Shown here: positions 10,531 to 21,507 of the stretch, one piece after another | How the letters are laid out: every line of letters starts with the position of its first letter | How positions within the stretch are numbered: the stretch's first letter is position 1 | NCBI GenBank assembly: GCA_905221615.1 | Contig: CAJNDT010006002.1 | Coordinates: 346,501 to 410,500 of the forward strand | Source of the DNA: Symbiodinium sp. CCMP2592 | Taxonomy: Eukaryota; Sar; Dinophyceae; Suessiales; Symbiodiniaceae | Length of the DNA: 64,000 bases | Direction of reading: 5' to 3' | The notes under the pieces: generated by a model | What the model was told of the DNA's origin: nothing | The model's database searches: none | The model's input: only the letters and a program-made list of their open reading frames with translations | Translations under genes and position numbers: made by a program

Positions 10531-10744
10531 CTAGTCAGGCACGATCTTGTAGTGAGTTTCTGCTGCTGCTGGAAACAGCGAAGATAACTTGATTGCAAGT
10601 GTTTCTAGATCTAGCATGGTGCTGGTACACGGCTGACTGTTCCATGAAGGGCAGCCTGCATGTATTCCTTCATCCACTGCCGACCCACAGCAGCATTTTG
10701 AACAAAACTGGCTCGCCAAGACCCAGATGAGGTTTTCAGAAACC
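10531..10744 (-). CDS. Candidate 70-codon exon, unknown protein
   Basis: TTAG|G acceptor followed by 70 open codons with VLASQFCSKCCCGSAV near the start and LETLAIKLSSLFPAAA near the end, then a stop. It is Cys-rich in the first third. No family was recognised. It could be a terminal exon. Confidence 0.35.
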
Positions 10745-10836
10745 CTAACCAGAGAAACCGGAAACATAAGTGCAAATCCGAAACACTAAATAACCTTGAA
10801 CCGTATATCACACCGAAAACCTAGAAGTTTCGGGCT

Positions 10837-10952
10837 CTACTTAAAGGATCATGGGACTTAGTAACTAGGGTTATAATTAGGGTAACTGTACTTATAACCC
10901 CAAATAGGGTACTTACAACCTTACTTACTAAGTCCCATGATCCTCCAAGTAG
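10837..10952. mobile_element. Inverted-repeat element, family A (diverged subfamily)
   Basis: Ends CTACTTAAAGGATCATGGGA and TCCCATGATCCTCCAAGTAG keep the family A layout (GGGACTTAGTAA and its inverse) but the outer ends differ from the main subfamily. Confidence 0.65.
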
Positions 10953-12386
10953 GCCTTGAGGGTTTTCGTGGCTCCAGGGTTTAAGCTTCAGGGCTGTGAA
11001 AATTTTGGCAGGGTTCTGGCCCGTACGGTGGTAGGCATCGGGGTTTGTAGGGCGTTCGGCTTCAAACTTAATGGTCTACAACGCCGACTTCGTCCAGAAT
11101 CCCTGACAATTTGGCCTTGGCGCGACTGACTGCAAGCCTCCAACAAAGAACCTGATTTAGGGTTCAGGGTTCAAGGTGTGGGGGTTTACTGTTTGGGGTT
11201 TGGGGGTTTAGGGTTTTAGGGTTTAGGTGGCCGAAGGGCTTAAGTAGGGTTTACGGTTCAGTGGTGATGGATTGTGCGGATTAGCACTCAGTGTTTGCTT
11301 GCCAGCCCTGTGGGTGTTTTATGCGTTCGAGGGTGTGGTACATGCAGTCGTTTTGAAAGGGTTTACGTAGGGTTTAGGAGCCGGTTTGAAATGTTGAATG
11401 GGCCGGTGAAGGTCTTTGCCGTGGTCGACCGTTTTGTGAATCAGGATTGCTTTCAAGGTTACTACGGTCCTTCGAAAGGCCCCTTCGTGTTGCGTTGCTG
11501 CATTTTGCATAATTAGATACCTTGACCCAGTTGCAAGGTAATCATGTGATGTTAGCCCCCCGACTTACAGTCACCAACAATGTTCCTATGGAGCCGTATA
11601 TGCACTCACCACACTCCATTAGCATAAACACTACTGCTTCAGGTGCTGGTTTGTCACGACCTTAACACTACTATGAGCACTTATACTACGGAGACTCTAG
11701 CTCCCTTATGGCGTACTTTGCCCTGACATTAATGATCTACGCCTCAACCCTAAACGCCATTCTAATACACCATTAACTTACACTCCCTACCCCTTCACTC
11801 CGACACCCTGAACCTCCAACCCTAGAGCCCTGAAAAGCTTTCTTTGGACAACAAACACGAACAGCTTCCTGGATCCTGGGCCCCTGGCCAGGTGGAAGTC
11901 TGCCAAACGGCTGTAAGCGCAAGCAGACTCAGCACCTCAGAGTCGATCCTATCTGTTTTCTGTTGATGCTTGGGATCACGGGTTCGAGCTAGTTAACTTG
12001 GACCCTAAACCCTAAAGCCTAAACCCTAAAAGGTTCAGGGGTTGGAGGGAACTTGAAGAACCTGTGGGTTCAGAGCTTCGGCTGCTTGTGATCATGCCTG
12101 GATCGGAACCCGAAACCCTGATCATCCTAAACTCCAAAGCAGCTTGCGGATCGCAAGAAAAAAGACTCCTGTCCACACAATACATGGGGACCTGAATATG
12201 GCAGATAATCACACATTCAAGTTCTTTCTGATAGTTTAGGGCTTTGTTAAGTGCAATGTCCAGTTTAGGGTTTTATTGTTTAGGGTTGTCCGACTATCTC
12301 ATGTACTCTGACCAAGAAACCAACTCTGCTTGACTTACTACGGCCCCATAGCCCGCATTGTGCATTCGGGAACTTGTATTCCGTTC

Positions 12387-12387
<1 letters not shown>
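10953..12387. other. Region without a confident gene
   Basis: It holds degenerate telomere-like text on both strands and scattered short frames. An open plus frame at 11,274-11,516 has no recognisable domain. I see no exon that I would defend. Confidence 0.45.
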
Positions 12388-12468
<81 letters not shown>

Positions 12469-12900
12469 CACTACCACTACCACTACTACCACTACTACCA
12501 CTACTACCACAACTACCACAACTACCACAACTACCACAACCACCACAACCACCACAACCACCACAACCACCACAACCACCACAACCACCACAACCACCAC
12601 AACTACCACAACTACCACAACTACCACAACCACAACCACTACCACTACCACCACCACCACCACCACCACCACCACCACCACCACCACCACCACCACCACC
12701 ACCACCACCACCACCACCACCACCACCACCACCACCACCACCACCACCACCACCACCACCACCACCACCACTACCACCCAACCACTACCACTACCACTAC
12801 CACCACTACCACTACCACTACCACTACCACTACACTACACTACACTACTACACTACTTACTACTACTACTACTACTACTATACTACTACTACTACTACTA

Positions 12901-12932
<32 letters not shown>

Positions 12933-12933
12933 G

Positions 12934-13025
<92 letters not shown>

Positions 13026-13070
13026 CTGCTGCTACGACTACTACTACTACTCCTACTGCTGCTGCTGCTG

Positions 13071-13106
<36 letters not shown>

Positions 13107-13304
13107 CCACTTCTACTCCTACTCCTACTCCTACTCCTACTCCAACTCCTACTCCTACTCCTCCTCCTCCTCCTACTCCTACTCCTACTCCTACTCCTAC
13201 TCCTACTCCTACCCCTACTCCTACTCCTACTCCTACTCCTACTCTTACTCCTACTGCTACTCCTCCTCCTACTCCTCCTACTCCTCCTACTCCTCCTACT
13301 GCTC

Positions 13305-13361
<57 letters not shown>

Positions 13362-13362
13362 G

Positions 13363-13438
<76 letters not shown>

Positions 13439-13443
13439 GCTAC
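12388..13443. repeat. Compound trinucleotide microsatellite, about 1.05 kb
   Basis: An uninterrupted field of C/T/A triplets in blocks: CTA (12,390-12,470), CCA/CTA mixtures, pure CCA (about 12,648-12,775), CTA again, CTCCTA hexamers (about 13,110-13,260) and CTA (13,300-13,440). Every frame is open, giving artificial poly-Leu, poly-Thr, poly-His, poly-Val and poly-Ser readings. I treat it as non-coding. Confidence 0.9.
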
Positions 13444-14090
13444 CACCATTACCCGCGACTATCCTAAACCAAAATAGTGAGTCTGTCAGTCCTTTGGACC
13501 CCTGGGGCGAGGGCACGGTAAGGGTTTCGCCCTCCCACAGAGCCCAGAGTTTAGGTAGTCTTCGGGGTTTACTTTGCAAGTGTGCAGGGTTTCGGGTTTA
13601 GGGTTCGTGGGGCTTTAGCGCTGCAAGACTTTGCACTGATCCTCGAGCGCGAACGTCAAGCAACCACAAGCCTCCTGCATATCCCTAAATCCTGATGGAA
13701 CCCTTTTTAGTATCAATTTAAAGGAACCCTGGTAATTATTTAAGCCCCTATAGTAACCCCTTCCTTTGCTCAAGGTCCTGTTTCTGAACCCTAAACCCGT
13801 CGCTCTGAATCGTAAACCGAAGCCCAAAAGATCTCCAGCTACTAGGTCTGGGCATACTCCTCTTTAGTAGGAACCTATGTTCGGAAAGGGTAGTTTGGGG
13901 TTGGGGTTTAGGATCTAGGGTGCTTTGACCGGATAGTTTGCGGTTTAGGATGGTTCAGGGTGTAGGGCCGTTTGGGGTTTAGGGGTATAAGGTGCCGAGA
14001 TTCGTGGTTAAGGCTGCTTTGCGGGAGCCCTCAAGCTGGCAGGGGAGAGCATGTTGTGAGAGTACCGTCAAACAACCCTACAGTAGAAGC
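13444..14090. other. Spacer, no gene seen
   Basis: Telomere-like fragments and G/T-rich text. No confident exon. Confidence 0.4.
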
Positions 14091-14187
14091 CAGAAAGTTG
14101 GAATAGCATTATCGTAACCCCTTTAAGGTAAATTATAGGGGATGCTACCATTAATCCATATTCCAACTTTCTGGAGTTCCCTTTAAA
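14091..14187. mobile_element. Inverted-repeat element, family C
   Basis: Ends CCAGAAAGTTGGAATA and TATTCCAACTTTCTGG, followed by AGTTCCCTTTAAA. The copy at 29,319 has the longer, fully inverted ends. Confidence 0.75.
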
Positions 14188-14218
14188 TGATCAACCCCCT
14201 GAAAGCCTCATCTCAACC

Positions 14219-14340
14219 TTACCCAGAGGGTGCGGGGTCCATATACACTACTATTTATTATGGAATTAGGTCCCCAAAGACCATCCTTACTAGTGGAGAC
14301 CTAAGTCCATATTGGCAGTATATATGGACCCTCTGGGTTA
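14219..14340. mobile_element. Inverted-repeat element, family G
   Basis: Ends CCCAGAGGG...GTCCATATACAC and its inverse, with a TTA direct repeat on each side (14,219-14,221 and 14,338-14,340). The second copy at 46,941 has AAT duplications, so insertion makes 3-bp target duplications. Confidence 0.75.
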
Positions 14341-15093
14341 ATTACTCATGAACCTCTTAGAATCCGGAAGGTCCGCGCAAGTGTCAGTCTTTGAAACCAC
14401 ACGAGGCCTCCCGCGACCTGCTTGAATGCCTTCCGAGGCGCCAAGCCACGCAGACCCCGTGGTCCCGTCATGGCAGCAGATAGTTATAAAATGCCTAAGC
14501 CTGGAACAAACAGAGCTTGTAAAGCCTACTTGGGTGTAGGTAGGGGGATGTAGAGTCTCGGGCGTCCGTCTATGGAGGTGCTGGCATGCATGTTCAGGCT
14601 AGCCCTCAACTGCAACCCTGAGTTCTATATGACAAAAATGAGCTCATATTAGGGCCTCAACGTGCAGCCCCGTTTCGTCTTGAGCGCGTAAAATGACAGC
14701 TCGGATCTGGGAGATGAGTTGCCAGCGTCGAGGAGGACTACTTGAAGGAGCAGGGGGGCATAGCAGCCTTAGCAAAGAGGATATGGTTGAAGTCCGAAAT
14801 TGATATGGGGGGGGCCAATAGAACCAGAACAGACTTGTGAACTTCTACATCATACCTGTAGTATTCTCTTTACAGTACCCTGATTCGATGTTCACTTACA
14901 GCCTACCCTAAACCGTAAACCCCAAGGCCTATAGATCCTAAACCTATACACTAATCAGCAGGCAAGCTAGGCCTAAGCTTGCGGTCCCCATGCCATAAGC
15001 TAGAGCTGCCCCGACCTGGGTTAGGGCTTTTCTGACGTAACTTAGGTCTAAGGTTAAGTCAGGAAAGCCTACCATCTAATTGCTGATTCCATA
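14341..15093. other. Spacer, no confident gene
   Basis: GC-richer patches at 14,380-14,470 and 14,690-14,760 could hide exons, but none has both a good acceptor and a convincing frame. Confidence 0.4.
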
Positions 15094-15252
15094 CTATCCC
15101 GATGATAGTGATTGAGATTGAGTTCTTGATCCTTTCAGCAAGCCCTTATGAAAGTCTATAAGCACGTCCGCATCCGGCTTTCTCCCGCTCGCCGTGAAAA
15201 GGGTCCGGCGCAGCAAGGCGTGCAGCGTCTCGCATCGGAATCGCTGGATTTC
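15094..15252 (-). CDS. Candidate 52-codon exon, unknown protein
   Basis: CCCAG|GAA acceptor with a phase-0 frame reading EIQRFRCETLHALLRRTLF then TASGRKPDADVLIDFHKGLL, ending at a stop at 15,094. It is helix-like and basic. Good codon regularity and the AG|G acceptor support it; family unknown. Confidence 0.4.
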   Translation of the reverse strand, partial: EIQRFRCETLHALLRRTLFTASGRKPDADVLIDFHKGLLKGSRTQSQSLSSG

Positions 15253-15425
15253 CTGGGATGTTAAACCGAGCAGAGGTCTTAGCAAGTACGTAGGATGTAA
15301 TCGGGATTTCAATTACCCTACTGCCGTACTATAGTTACCATGACTGCCATAACTAGGTGCACAGGAAGTCTTAGACCCGATTCGCCTCGACGCCGACCGA
15401 AGCAACCCCTGACGGAGGCCCGCTT

Positions 15426-15532
15426 TATATGGGAGTTTCCGAAAGGACCCTAATCTAGCACCCTAAATAGTAGGATTCTTATTAGAAGAACCTCAAAATA
15501 GGGTACCCCGAATATTCGGAAACTCCCATATA
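15426..15532. mobile_element. Inverted-repeat element, family B
   Basis: Ends TATATGGGAGTTTCCGAAA and TTCGGAAACTCCCATATA with ATAT flanks. The interior is in the opposite orientation to the other copies. Confidence 0.75.
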
Positions 15533-15591
15533 CGGGTCTCAACAATCTGAGAAGGATTGTGGAAGGCTCTCCTGAGATTTGTAGGGTTCTA

Positions 15592-15715
15592 TACTTGGAA
15601 GGGCAGGGGACTTAGTAAGTAGGTTATAAGTAGGGTTAAAATTGGGGTAACTCCATTTAGGGTACTTATAACCCTATTTATAACCTACTTACTAAGTCCC
15701 CTGCCCTTCCAAGTA
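15592..15715. mobile_element. Inverted-repeat element, family A
   Basis: Near-perfect 30-bp ends TACTTGGAAGGGCAGGGGAC and inverse around GGGGTAACTCCATTTAGGG. A well-preserved copy. Confidence 0.85.
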
Positions 15716-16103
15716 GGACCTGTGTGGGTGTTGTAGCGGCTTAACAAATTGGCACAGGGGTCATAGTATTTGACCATATAGGGACCGCAACATGGGGAGG
15801 GGATACCTCGGTGTTCTTGCATTTTAGGCCCCTACACCACATGCACAGTGACATACACGAAGCATGCAAACAACCATTTCTAGCTCCTTGTGCCCATGAA
15901 CATCCGTTCTGGGCACATATGACCTTGGTACTTGCTACCTCCTCCTGCAGACAGTACTGGGTGCCACCTTAAGTTCAGCACCGGCGCTTGCAGGAGCATG
16001 CAACGAAGGTTCCCAGGGCGAACTTCCTGCATCGCACGTGCGAAAGCTGGGTGTCACAGTTTCACTGTTTCACCCTTAACCCTGAAACCTAGACCCAAAC
16101 ACT

Positions 16104-16260
16104 AGACCCTCCCAAACCCTACTTGGAAGGGCAGGGGACTTAGTAAGTAGGTTATAAGTAGAGTTATAAGTACCCTAAATGGAGTTACCCCAATTATAAC
16201 CCTACTTATAACCCTACTTACTAAGTCCCCTGCCCTTCCAAGTAGACCCTCCCAAACCCT
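16104..16260. mobile_element. Family A element between 17-bp direct repeats
   Basis: The element (16,121-16,243) has perfect ACTTGGAAGGGCAGGGGACT ends. It is bracketed by identical 17-bp copies of AGACCCTCCCAAACCCT at 16,104-16,120 and 16,244-16,260. If these are target duplications they are much longer than the 3-8 bp seen for other elements here. Confidence 0.85.
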
Positions 16261-16313
16261 AAACCCTACAACCTACATGCCCTTCGGCCTGCAGGATGCC
16301 AACTAAATTACAC

Positions 16314-16422
16314 AGTTGGGTGGTTCTCAAAACTAGGGTCCCTTTTGGGGTCCCTACTATAATACGACAGCTAATATTTATGGCACCCAAAAAGGGACCC
16401 TAATTTTGACAACCACCCAGTT
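16314..16422. mobile_element. Inverted-repeat element, family D
   Basis: Ends TTGGGTGGTT...AAAACTAGGGTCCC and GGGACCCTAATTTTGACAAC with CACCCAG. A well-preserved family member. Confidence 0.8.
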
Positions 16423-16495
16423 ATCTCCGCCCTTCCGGGGCCTCAAGCCAGGCCTCAGAGCAAGAAGCAGAATACACAGTGCAATCCGGCAAAGG

Positions 16496-16526
16496 GGGGT
16501 TTAGGGTTTAGGGTTTAGGGTTTAGG
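16496..16526. repeat. TTTAGGG run
   Basis: Four consecutive telomere-type units. CCCTAAA-type units in the opposite orientation follow at 16,603-16,650. Confidence 0.8.
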
Positions 16527-16671
16527 GAACTTCCAACCCAAATCCAACACACCGAAAACACGAAACCAACACTTCCCAACCCGTCAAAGCAAAACTGAGC
16601 CCCCCTAAACCCTAAACCCCTAAACCCTAAACCTCTAAACCTCAAACCCTTTGAGCGCCCGGCCCTCCCGT

Positions 16672-16725
16672 CGTGTTCAGAAGTTTTGCTGTAAAGCTGG
16701 TGCCAAGCCCAGAGACCAGTTGAAC
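16672..16725 (-). CDS. LF-LG repeat family exon (candidate)
   Basis: GCGAG|GTT acceptor, phase 0, reads VQLVSGLGTSFTAKLLNT. The core LVSGLGTSFTAKL matches the 12-residue pattern x-L-[FV]-x-x-L-G-x-x-F-x-x. It is the downstream-most member of the dense minus-strand series. Donor not defined. Confidence 0.4.
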
Positions 16726-17289
16726 CTCGCTTTACGCTTTTGGGCTTTTGGGGTTTCAGGGCTTAGGGTTTTAGAATAGGGCTCCTTGAAAAGGGCCCTT
16801 TAAGGGATCTATATTTGGGTTCTGCATTAGAGGGGCCTGGATAATTAGTGTCGGGAGTCGGGGTATATTGTACTATAATCCCCACAATTTTCTTGGTAGT
16901 TATTTCGGCCCCTATATTACTACGGTTTAGTAGTCTAGCGGTGGGATTAAGCAGGTCGTTGACAAACAATCTGAACGGTAAACGGGGCATGGTTGAATTC
17001 TTGAGCAACCAGAACCTGTGCACATCGGAGCAGAAAACTGTGGAGCTTTCAAGGTGTACTGGCTGCTTGGCGCACGAACTCAGGGCTCGAGAGTCTAGCA
17101 ATATACCAATTAATGACATTTGGGGGAGTTCAATTCAAAAAGGACACTCGGACCCCGAAACAAGAGACCACTAGTTTCAGGAAGAAGCTCTCTCAAAACA
17201 TGTTTCGGAGTCTGTACCCTAAAGGCCCTAGATTCTTAGATTTCTTAATACTACAACTACTACGACGACTCGTGGCATCTCCCTTTGTT

Positions 17290-17447
17290 TCACAAATCAG
17301 GACTCCGAGCAGCCGTGTAGGATGTTCCCAGTTGCTTGAAAAGCTCGCCGGCCTCAGCTTTGGTATCCACGGTTTTTTTTAAAAGTGCAATGGCTTCTTT
17401 CTGTGCACGAGCGAGCTCGAGCAGGAAGTTGCCTGCCTCACGAGGGG
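17290..17447 (-). CDS. LF-LG repeat family exon, long (candidate)
   Basis: AAG acceptor, then 51 open codons: REAGNFLLELARAQKEAIAL followed by KAEAGELFKQLGTSYTAARS, and a stop. The GELFKQLGTSYTA segment is a textbook match to the repeat. The preceding charged helix gives it a coding character unlike the surrounding telomere-like DNA. Confidence 0.45.
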
Positions 17448-17524
17448 CTTACACAAAGTGTCCAGACGAAGCACTTACGGCCTCACAGACACATCACACA
17501 ACATTGCTAAGCATCACGACTTCG

Positions 17525-17527
<3 letters not shown>

Positions 17528-17592
<65 letters not shown>
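17528..17592. repeat. (CT)n microsatellite
   Basis: About 32 uninterrupted CT units. Confidence 0.9.
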
Positions 17593-17595
<3 letters not shown>

Positions 17596-17805
17596 CAGAC
17601 TCCAAGGAACTATACGGTTTAGGGTTTAGGGTTTAGGGTTTAAGAACAGTTTGGTTTGGGGGTGTTTAGGGTTTCGGGCTCGGGGGTTTTGAATTTTGGG
17701 CGTCGGGTTCAGCTCTGCAGCTGGGGGTTTACGGGGACCTTGGTGGTCAGGTTCGAGGGCTCGGGGTCTAACTTCCAAGCCCGCACCACCACTTCCATGA
17801 CCACC

Positions 17806-17926
17806 ACTTGGAAGGGCAGGGGACTTAGTAAGTAGGTTGTAAGTAGAGTTATAAGTACCCTAAATGGAGTTACCCCAATGATAACCCTACTTATAACCTA
17901 CTTACTAAGTCCCCTGCCCTTCCAAG
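17806..17926. mobile_element. Inverted-repeat element, family A
   Basis: Ends ACTTGGAAGGGCAGGGGACT and inverse, flanked by CACCAC on both sides. It sits in a CCACCA-rich stretch. Confidence 0.8.
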
Positions 17927-18708
17927 CACCACCCCGGGCAGCAGTAATGGCGTCGCATCCTCAAGACTACAACCACCGGATCCATATCCGAGCAACATCA
18001 TCCTCGGCACCGTCACGCCCATCAGCATCATCCACAATCGTCATCCTCGTCCTCCTGCTCCTCCGCATGATCATCGACCAACCGTCGCTGTCAGTAGCGC
18101 AAGTGAGTTCACGTGTGTCAAAAATCGGCATTGTGCTCTTCGTCATTGCTCAGAGCAACAGGCAATTATCGACAAGGGCTCTTCATCACCACGTTCATCA
18201 TGCATGGTCGTTGACACAGTCAGAACCGCCCTGTCTGATGCCATGACAAAGACAAAGCAATTGCCAGGAAATGATGCAAAGCGTGGAACCCCATCTTAAA
18301 GTTCCAATTACAGGGCACCTTCAACGCCTTTTCAAACACTTGCCATCACAACACCAAAAGGGCCTTGCACCCGACAACCCTAAACCCAAGACCGTTTTAA
18401 TATGCAACGCGTAGATACACAGTCCATAGAAGCCTCAACAAGAAAACTGAACCTCGTTAACCATAGCCCTAAAATTCTCGAACTACAACAAGCAAAACAA
18501 CACATCGCCCAAAAGCAAAACGGAACAACTCCAAAGCAACTCCCAGACCCAACAGAGGAAACCACAACACTGAGTAACACTAAACTGTCCAAGAAATGTG
18601 AAAATAAGACATCTCCGTCTCACCTTCCCTCCTTCCCCAACCCCTAAACCCTAAACTGAGCCAAACCCTCAACCCCAACCCCTAAACCCTAAACCCCCTA
18701 AACAAAGT

Positions 18709-18805
18709 ATACTGAACTTAGAACCCTAGCAAAAATCATAACTTTAGTTGTTTCTTAGGGACTATAATAACCAAAAATCAAAAAATATTTCTAAGTACCC
18801 CTAAG
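18709..18805. repeat. Dispersed 97-bp repeat, family H copy 1
   Basis: Starts TATACTGAACTTAGAACCCT and ends AGTACCCCTAAG. A copy of about 80-85% identity by eye lies at 47,057-47,153. Terminal inversion is not obvious. Confidence 0.7.
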
Positions 18806-18815
18806 AAAGGTTGGC

Positions 18816-18900
18816 CGGGAGGCGAAGTCGCTCCCCAGGCTTTCGAAGAGCCGCGCGGCCCAGCCGTGTCCCAGTCTTTGGAGCAGCTGGGCCTCAAGCG
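18816..18900 (-). CDS. LF-LG repeat family exon (strong candidate)
   Basis: CTGCAG acceptor, then LEAQLLQRLGHGWAA and RLFESLGSDFASRP in one frame: two consecutive 12-residue units (QLLQRLGHGWAA, RLFESLGSDFAS). GC-rich coding-like composition contrasts with flanks. Its 3' side runs into the family H repeat. Confidence 0.5.
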
Positions 18901-19619
18901 CTGCAGGCGTCGTGTTTATATAAAACACTAGGGGGTGGGGGGTTGGGGGTTGGGTTTAGGGCTTAGGGTTTAGGGTTTAAGGTTTAGGGTTTAGTGCTTG
19001 AGGGCTTTAGGGTTTAGAGTCTAAGAGGTTTTGTAAGGTCATTTCGCCTCGGCCATGCTTGGATGCTTGTTTCTAGCTTTTGCGCAGACCGGCTCCGAGT
19101 CGAGACTACCCTCCGACTCATGCCACTATCACACGCACCCGAAAGGCCCTAAAGCCCAAGACCCAAAAACCCTAAGAAGCCCCAATGCCCTGAGCCCCTA
19201 AACCCGAAGCCCTCGAACCCTAAACCCCAGAACCCGACATAGGGTTTCTCGATTCTAGATCATCTTGTTAAACCCGGTGGAATTTCGGGTTTGCTGGGAT
19301 GTTTGGCTTCTAAACGTCGTGAAAGCTCCGCAGGCTGGTCTGGGGAGAGCCAGCGAATTAGGGCCTTGTGTTTCGGGTTTAAGGTTTGGATTTAGGGGTG
19401 TAGGGTCTTGGGGAATAGGGTTTGGAGGTTTATAGGGTTTAGGGGTTTACGGATTTGGGGAGTTGGGGGTTTAGGGGCTTAGGAGTTTCGGAGTTAGGAA
19501 TCTAGGGCTTAGCCTCGACGCGCATATTGGACTCAAAAGCCGAAACAAAAATCTGAGATGTAAGACCCCTGCAGCCCTGAAACCGAAGCCCAAACAGCGA
19601 CAACCCGGAATCCGGGGCT

Positions 19620-19691
19620 TTTGAAAGATTGTGCTGGAGGCACCACGAAGGTAGGCGAAAGCCGGAGAAAGAGCCGGGCGCAAAAGGGAGC
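19620..19691 (-). CDS. LF-LG repeat family exon (candidate)
   Basis: ATCGAG|GCT acceptor, phase 0, reads APFCARLFLRLSPTFVVPPA. RLFLRLSPTFVV matches the repeat with S for G. The N-terminal PF-x-x-x-LFLRL is shared with the exon at 26,985-27,088. Confidence 0.4.
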
Positions 19692-20232
19692 CTCGATCTT
19701 GATGGTACCGAGATCAGGGTGCATCATTGAAGGCTTCAACTCTTCAGGGCGCAGGATTTGGGGTTTAGGGTTTAGGGGTTGGGGTTTAGGGTTTCATAGT
19801 CGTTTGGGGTTGAACTTTCAATGCTGAGGGTTTAGGCGTTGCTTCGGAGTTCCATGCTCAGGGTTGGTTACGTTACATCGCACTATACAATGCAAAATCA
19901 ACAAACCCTGAACCCCAAACCAGCAACCCTGAAACCTCTCCTAAGCCCTAAGCCCTAAACCCTGAAACCTTAAGCGTAACCCTCAAAAAACTGACCCGAA
20001 GAGCTCGCCATTTGACTTGATCGGCTAATTACCCTGTTTGCCCCTTACTTTGGGTTTAGGGTTGAGGGTGTGCCCACACCCTACGACCGCATGTACTAAG
20101 TCACTACAGCATGCAGGAAACCCCCTTCGCCGTGGGGAAAGCCCCTACTGGCCTAATGAAGCCCAAAGCCAAACGCCATAACCCAGGTTCCAGAACCTCA
20201 AGACTGCGTAGCCTTTGTACTACTGCCCGGGA

Positions 20233-20360
20233 TTTAGGAGTGAAGTGTACAGCCTACATGGGAGTTTCCGAAAATTACGGGTACCTTATTTGGGGGGTGC
20301 TTTCTTAGGGTCCCCTATTTTTGGAAACTCCCATTTAGGAGTGAAGTGTGCAGCCTACAT
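20233..20360. mobile_element. Short family B element between 27-bp direct repeats
   Basis: A 74-bp internally deleted family B copy (20,260-20,333; ends TGGGAGTTTCC and inverse). It is bracketed by 27-bp copies of a sequence starting TTTAGGAGTGAAGTGT at 20,233-20,259 and 20,334-20,360, with one mismatch. The flanks are far longer than the 4-bp duplications of other family B copies. Confidence 0.85.
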
Positions 20361-21167
20361 GATCGCTCTTAGCCTCAGACCAAAGGCCTGGTAACTTCAC
20401 TGTAGCTCTGTAACTCGAGCTGTAGGAGACAGGCACGGCAGTGCGAAACCCATGTTCAGGTCTCAATTACTCGCTGTGACCCGGTTGTGAGTAAGGACCA
20501 CTGGAATTGCGGCTTAGTTTCGAGGGCCTGGGGTTTGGGGTTGAAGTGCTGGTATGTTGGGTTTGGGTTTTGGGGTTTAGGGCAGGCTGCGTGCACGGGT
20601 GTTGAAGACCCGAGAGGTCTAGTTGTGTTTTAGTCCAAAGGCAGACACTCTTGCAACGAGCTGGTGTGTAATGTTTATCGCACTTAGCTGGTAGGGCTGG
20701 AAGCAAACAGTAAACAATGGTGGCTACAGTCTACAGTACCAGTATCATTATATAGCGGTAAGAATACAAAACCGAAAATCACAAGAAGCCAAGAAACCCC
20801 AGCACAAAGCATCACAAGATCTTCAGCTATTGACCAGCCTGGTGCTAGCTAGAATCTGTGATCGTACTGCTTCCGGAGTCAAAAGCCCTAATTACTACTA
20901 TGACTATTCAACAGAATATGCCCCCAAATCTGTACCCCAAACAGTAGCTAAGCTATCAGAGAAAACAAGCCTGACATAGCACACAGACACACGTCCAACA
21001 CGGAAAGTGTACGATCCCCTACAGTGCGCCACCCAAACCCTTGAACTCCAAACCCTGAGCCCTGCGGACTTGAAGATTGCAGCCAGCCCTCATAACCAAC
21101 AACCCGAAACAACAATACCCCAACTCCCCGCCCAACAGAATAAAGCAATGCCAAATCCCTAATAACT
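20361..21167. other. Region without a confident gene
   Basis: Short open frames, one with YTPARCKSVC at about 20,640 on the minus strand, and telomere-like text. No defended exon. Confidence 0.4.
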
Positions 21168-21238
21168 TAAGGGTGCAAGTCAAGCCCAGGAGTTCCAGAC
21201 AGGCCGCACCCAGGTCCCTGAACATTGCGTTCACAAAC
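21168..21238 (-). CDS. LF-LG repeat family exon (candidate)
   Basis: GCCGAG|G acceptor, reads FVNAMFRDLGAACLELLGL. The spacing F-x-x-x-[ML]-F-x-x-L-G is the same as in the exon at 25,122 (DFLSKLFRHLG). Confidence 0.4.
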
Positions 21239-21269
21239 CTCGGCCAAGTAGTTTTTGGGATTACCTAGA

Positions 21270-21336
21270 CCCTCAAAAGTAGGTAAAATAATGGCCTAAA
21301 CCCTGTAAAAGGCTATTATTCTACATACTTTTGGGG
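21270..21336. mobile_element. Short inverted-repeat element, family J
   Basis: CTCAAAAGTAGGTAAAATAA and GGCTATTATTCTACATACTT TTGGGG are inverted with a 20-bp loop. A single clear copy. Confidence 0.55.
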
Positions 21337-21448
21337 CCCAGGTAAGGGTTTAGGGCTATAGGGTCCTGGCTTTGAATTGTGGCCGTGGGCGCAAGATTTG
21401 GCATAGGGCTTTGTCTGCGGGAATAGTGGGATCCAGTGCGTAGGGTTC

Positions 21449-21507
21449 AACCAAAACCCTAAACCCTAAACCCTAAACCCCTAAACCCTAAACCCTAAAC
21501 CCTAAAC
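21449..21507. repeat. CCCTAAA array
   Basis: About eight units, two with an extra C. Confidence 0.85.

Noticed and set aside
12280..13601. Very long open frames coding for poly-Leu, poly-Thr, poly-His, poly-Val, poly-Gly and poly-Ser/Arg
   Set aside because: They occur in all frames of both strands because the DNA is a trinucleotide microsatellite; there is no unique sequence or start context.
17878..18246. 122-codon plus frame with a hydrophobic stretch
   Set aside because: It starts inside a family A element and has no acceptor or family support.
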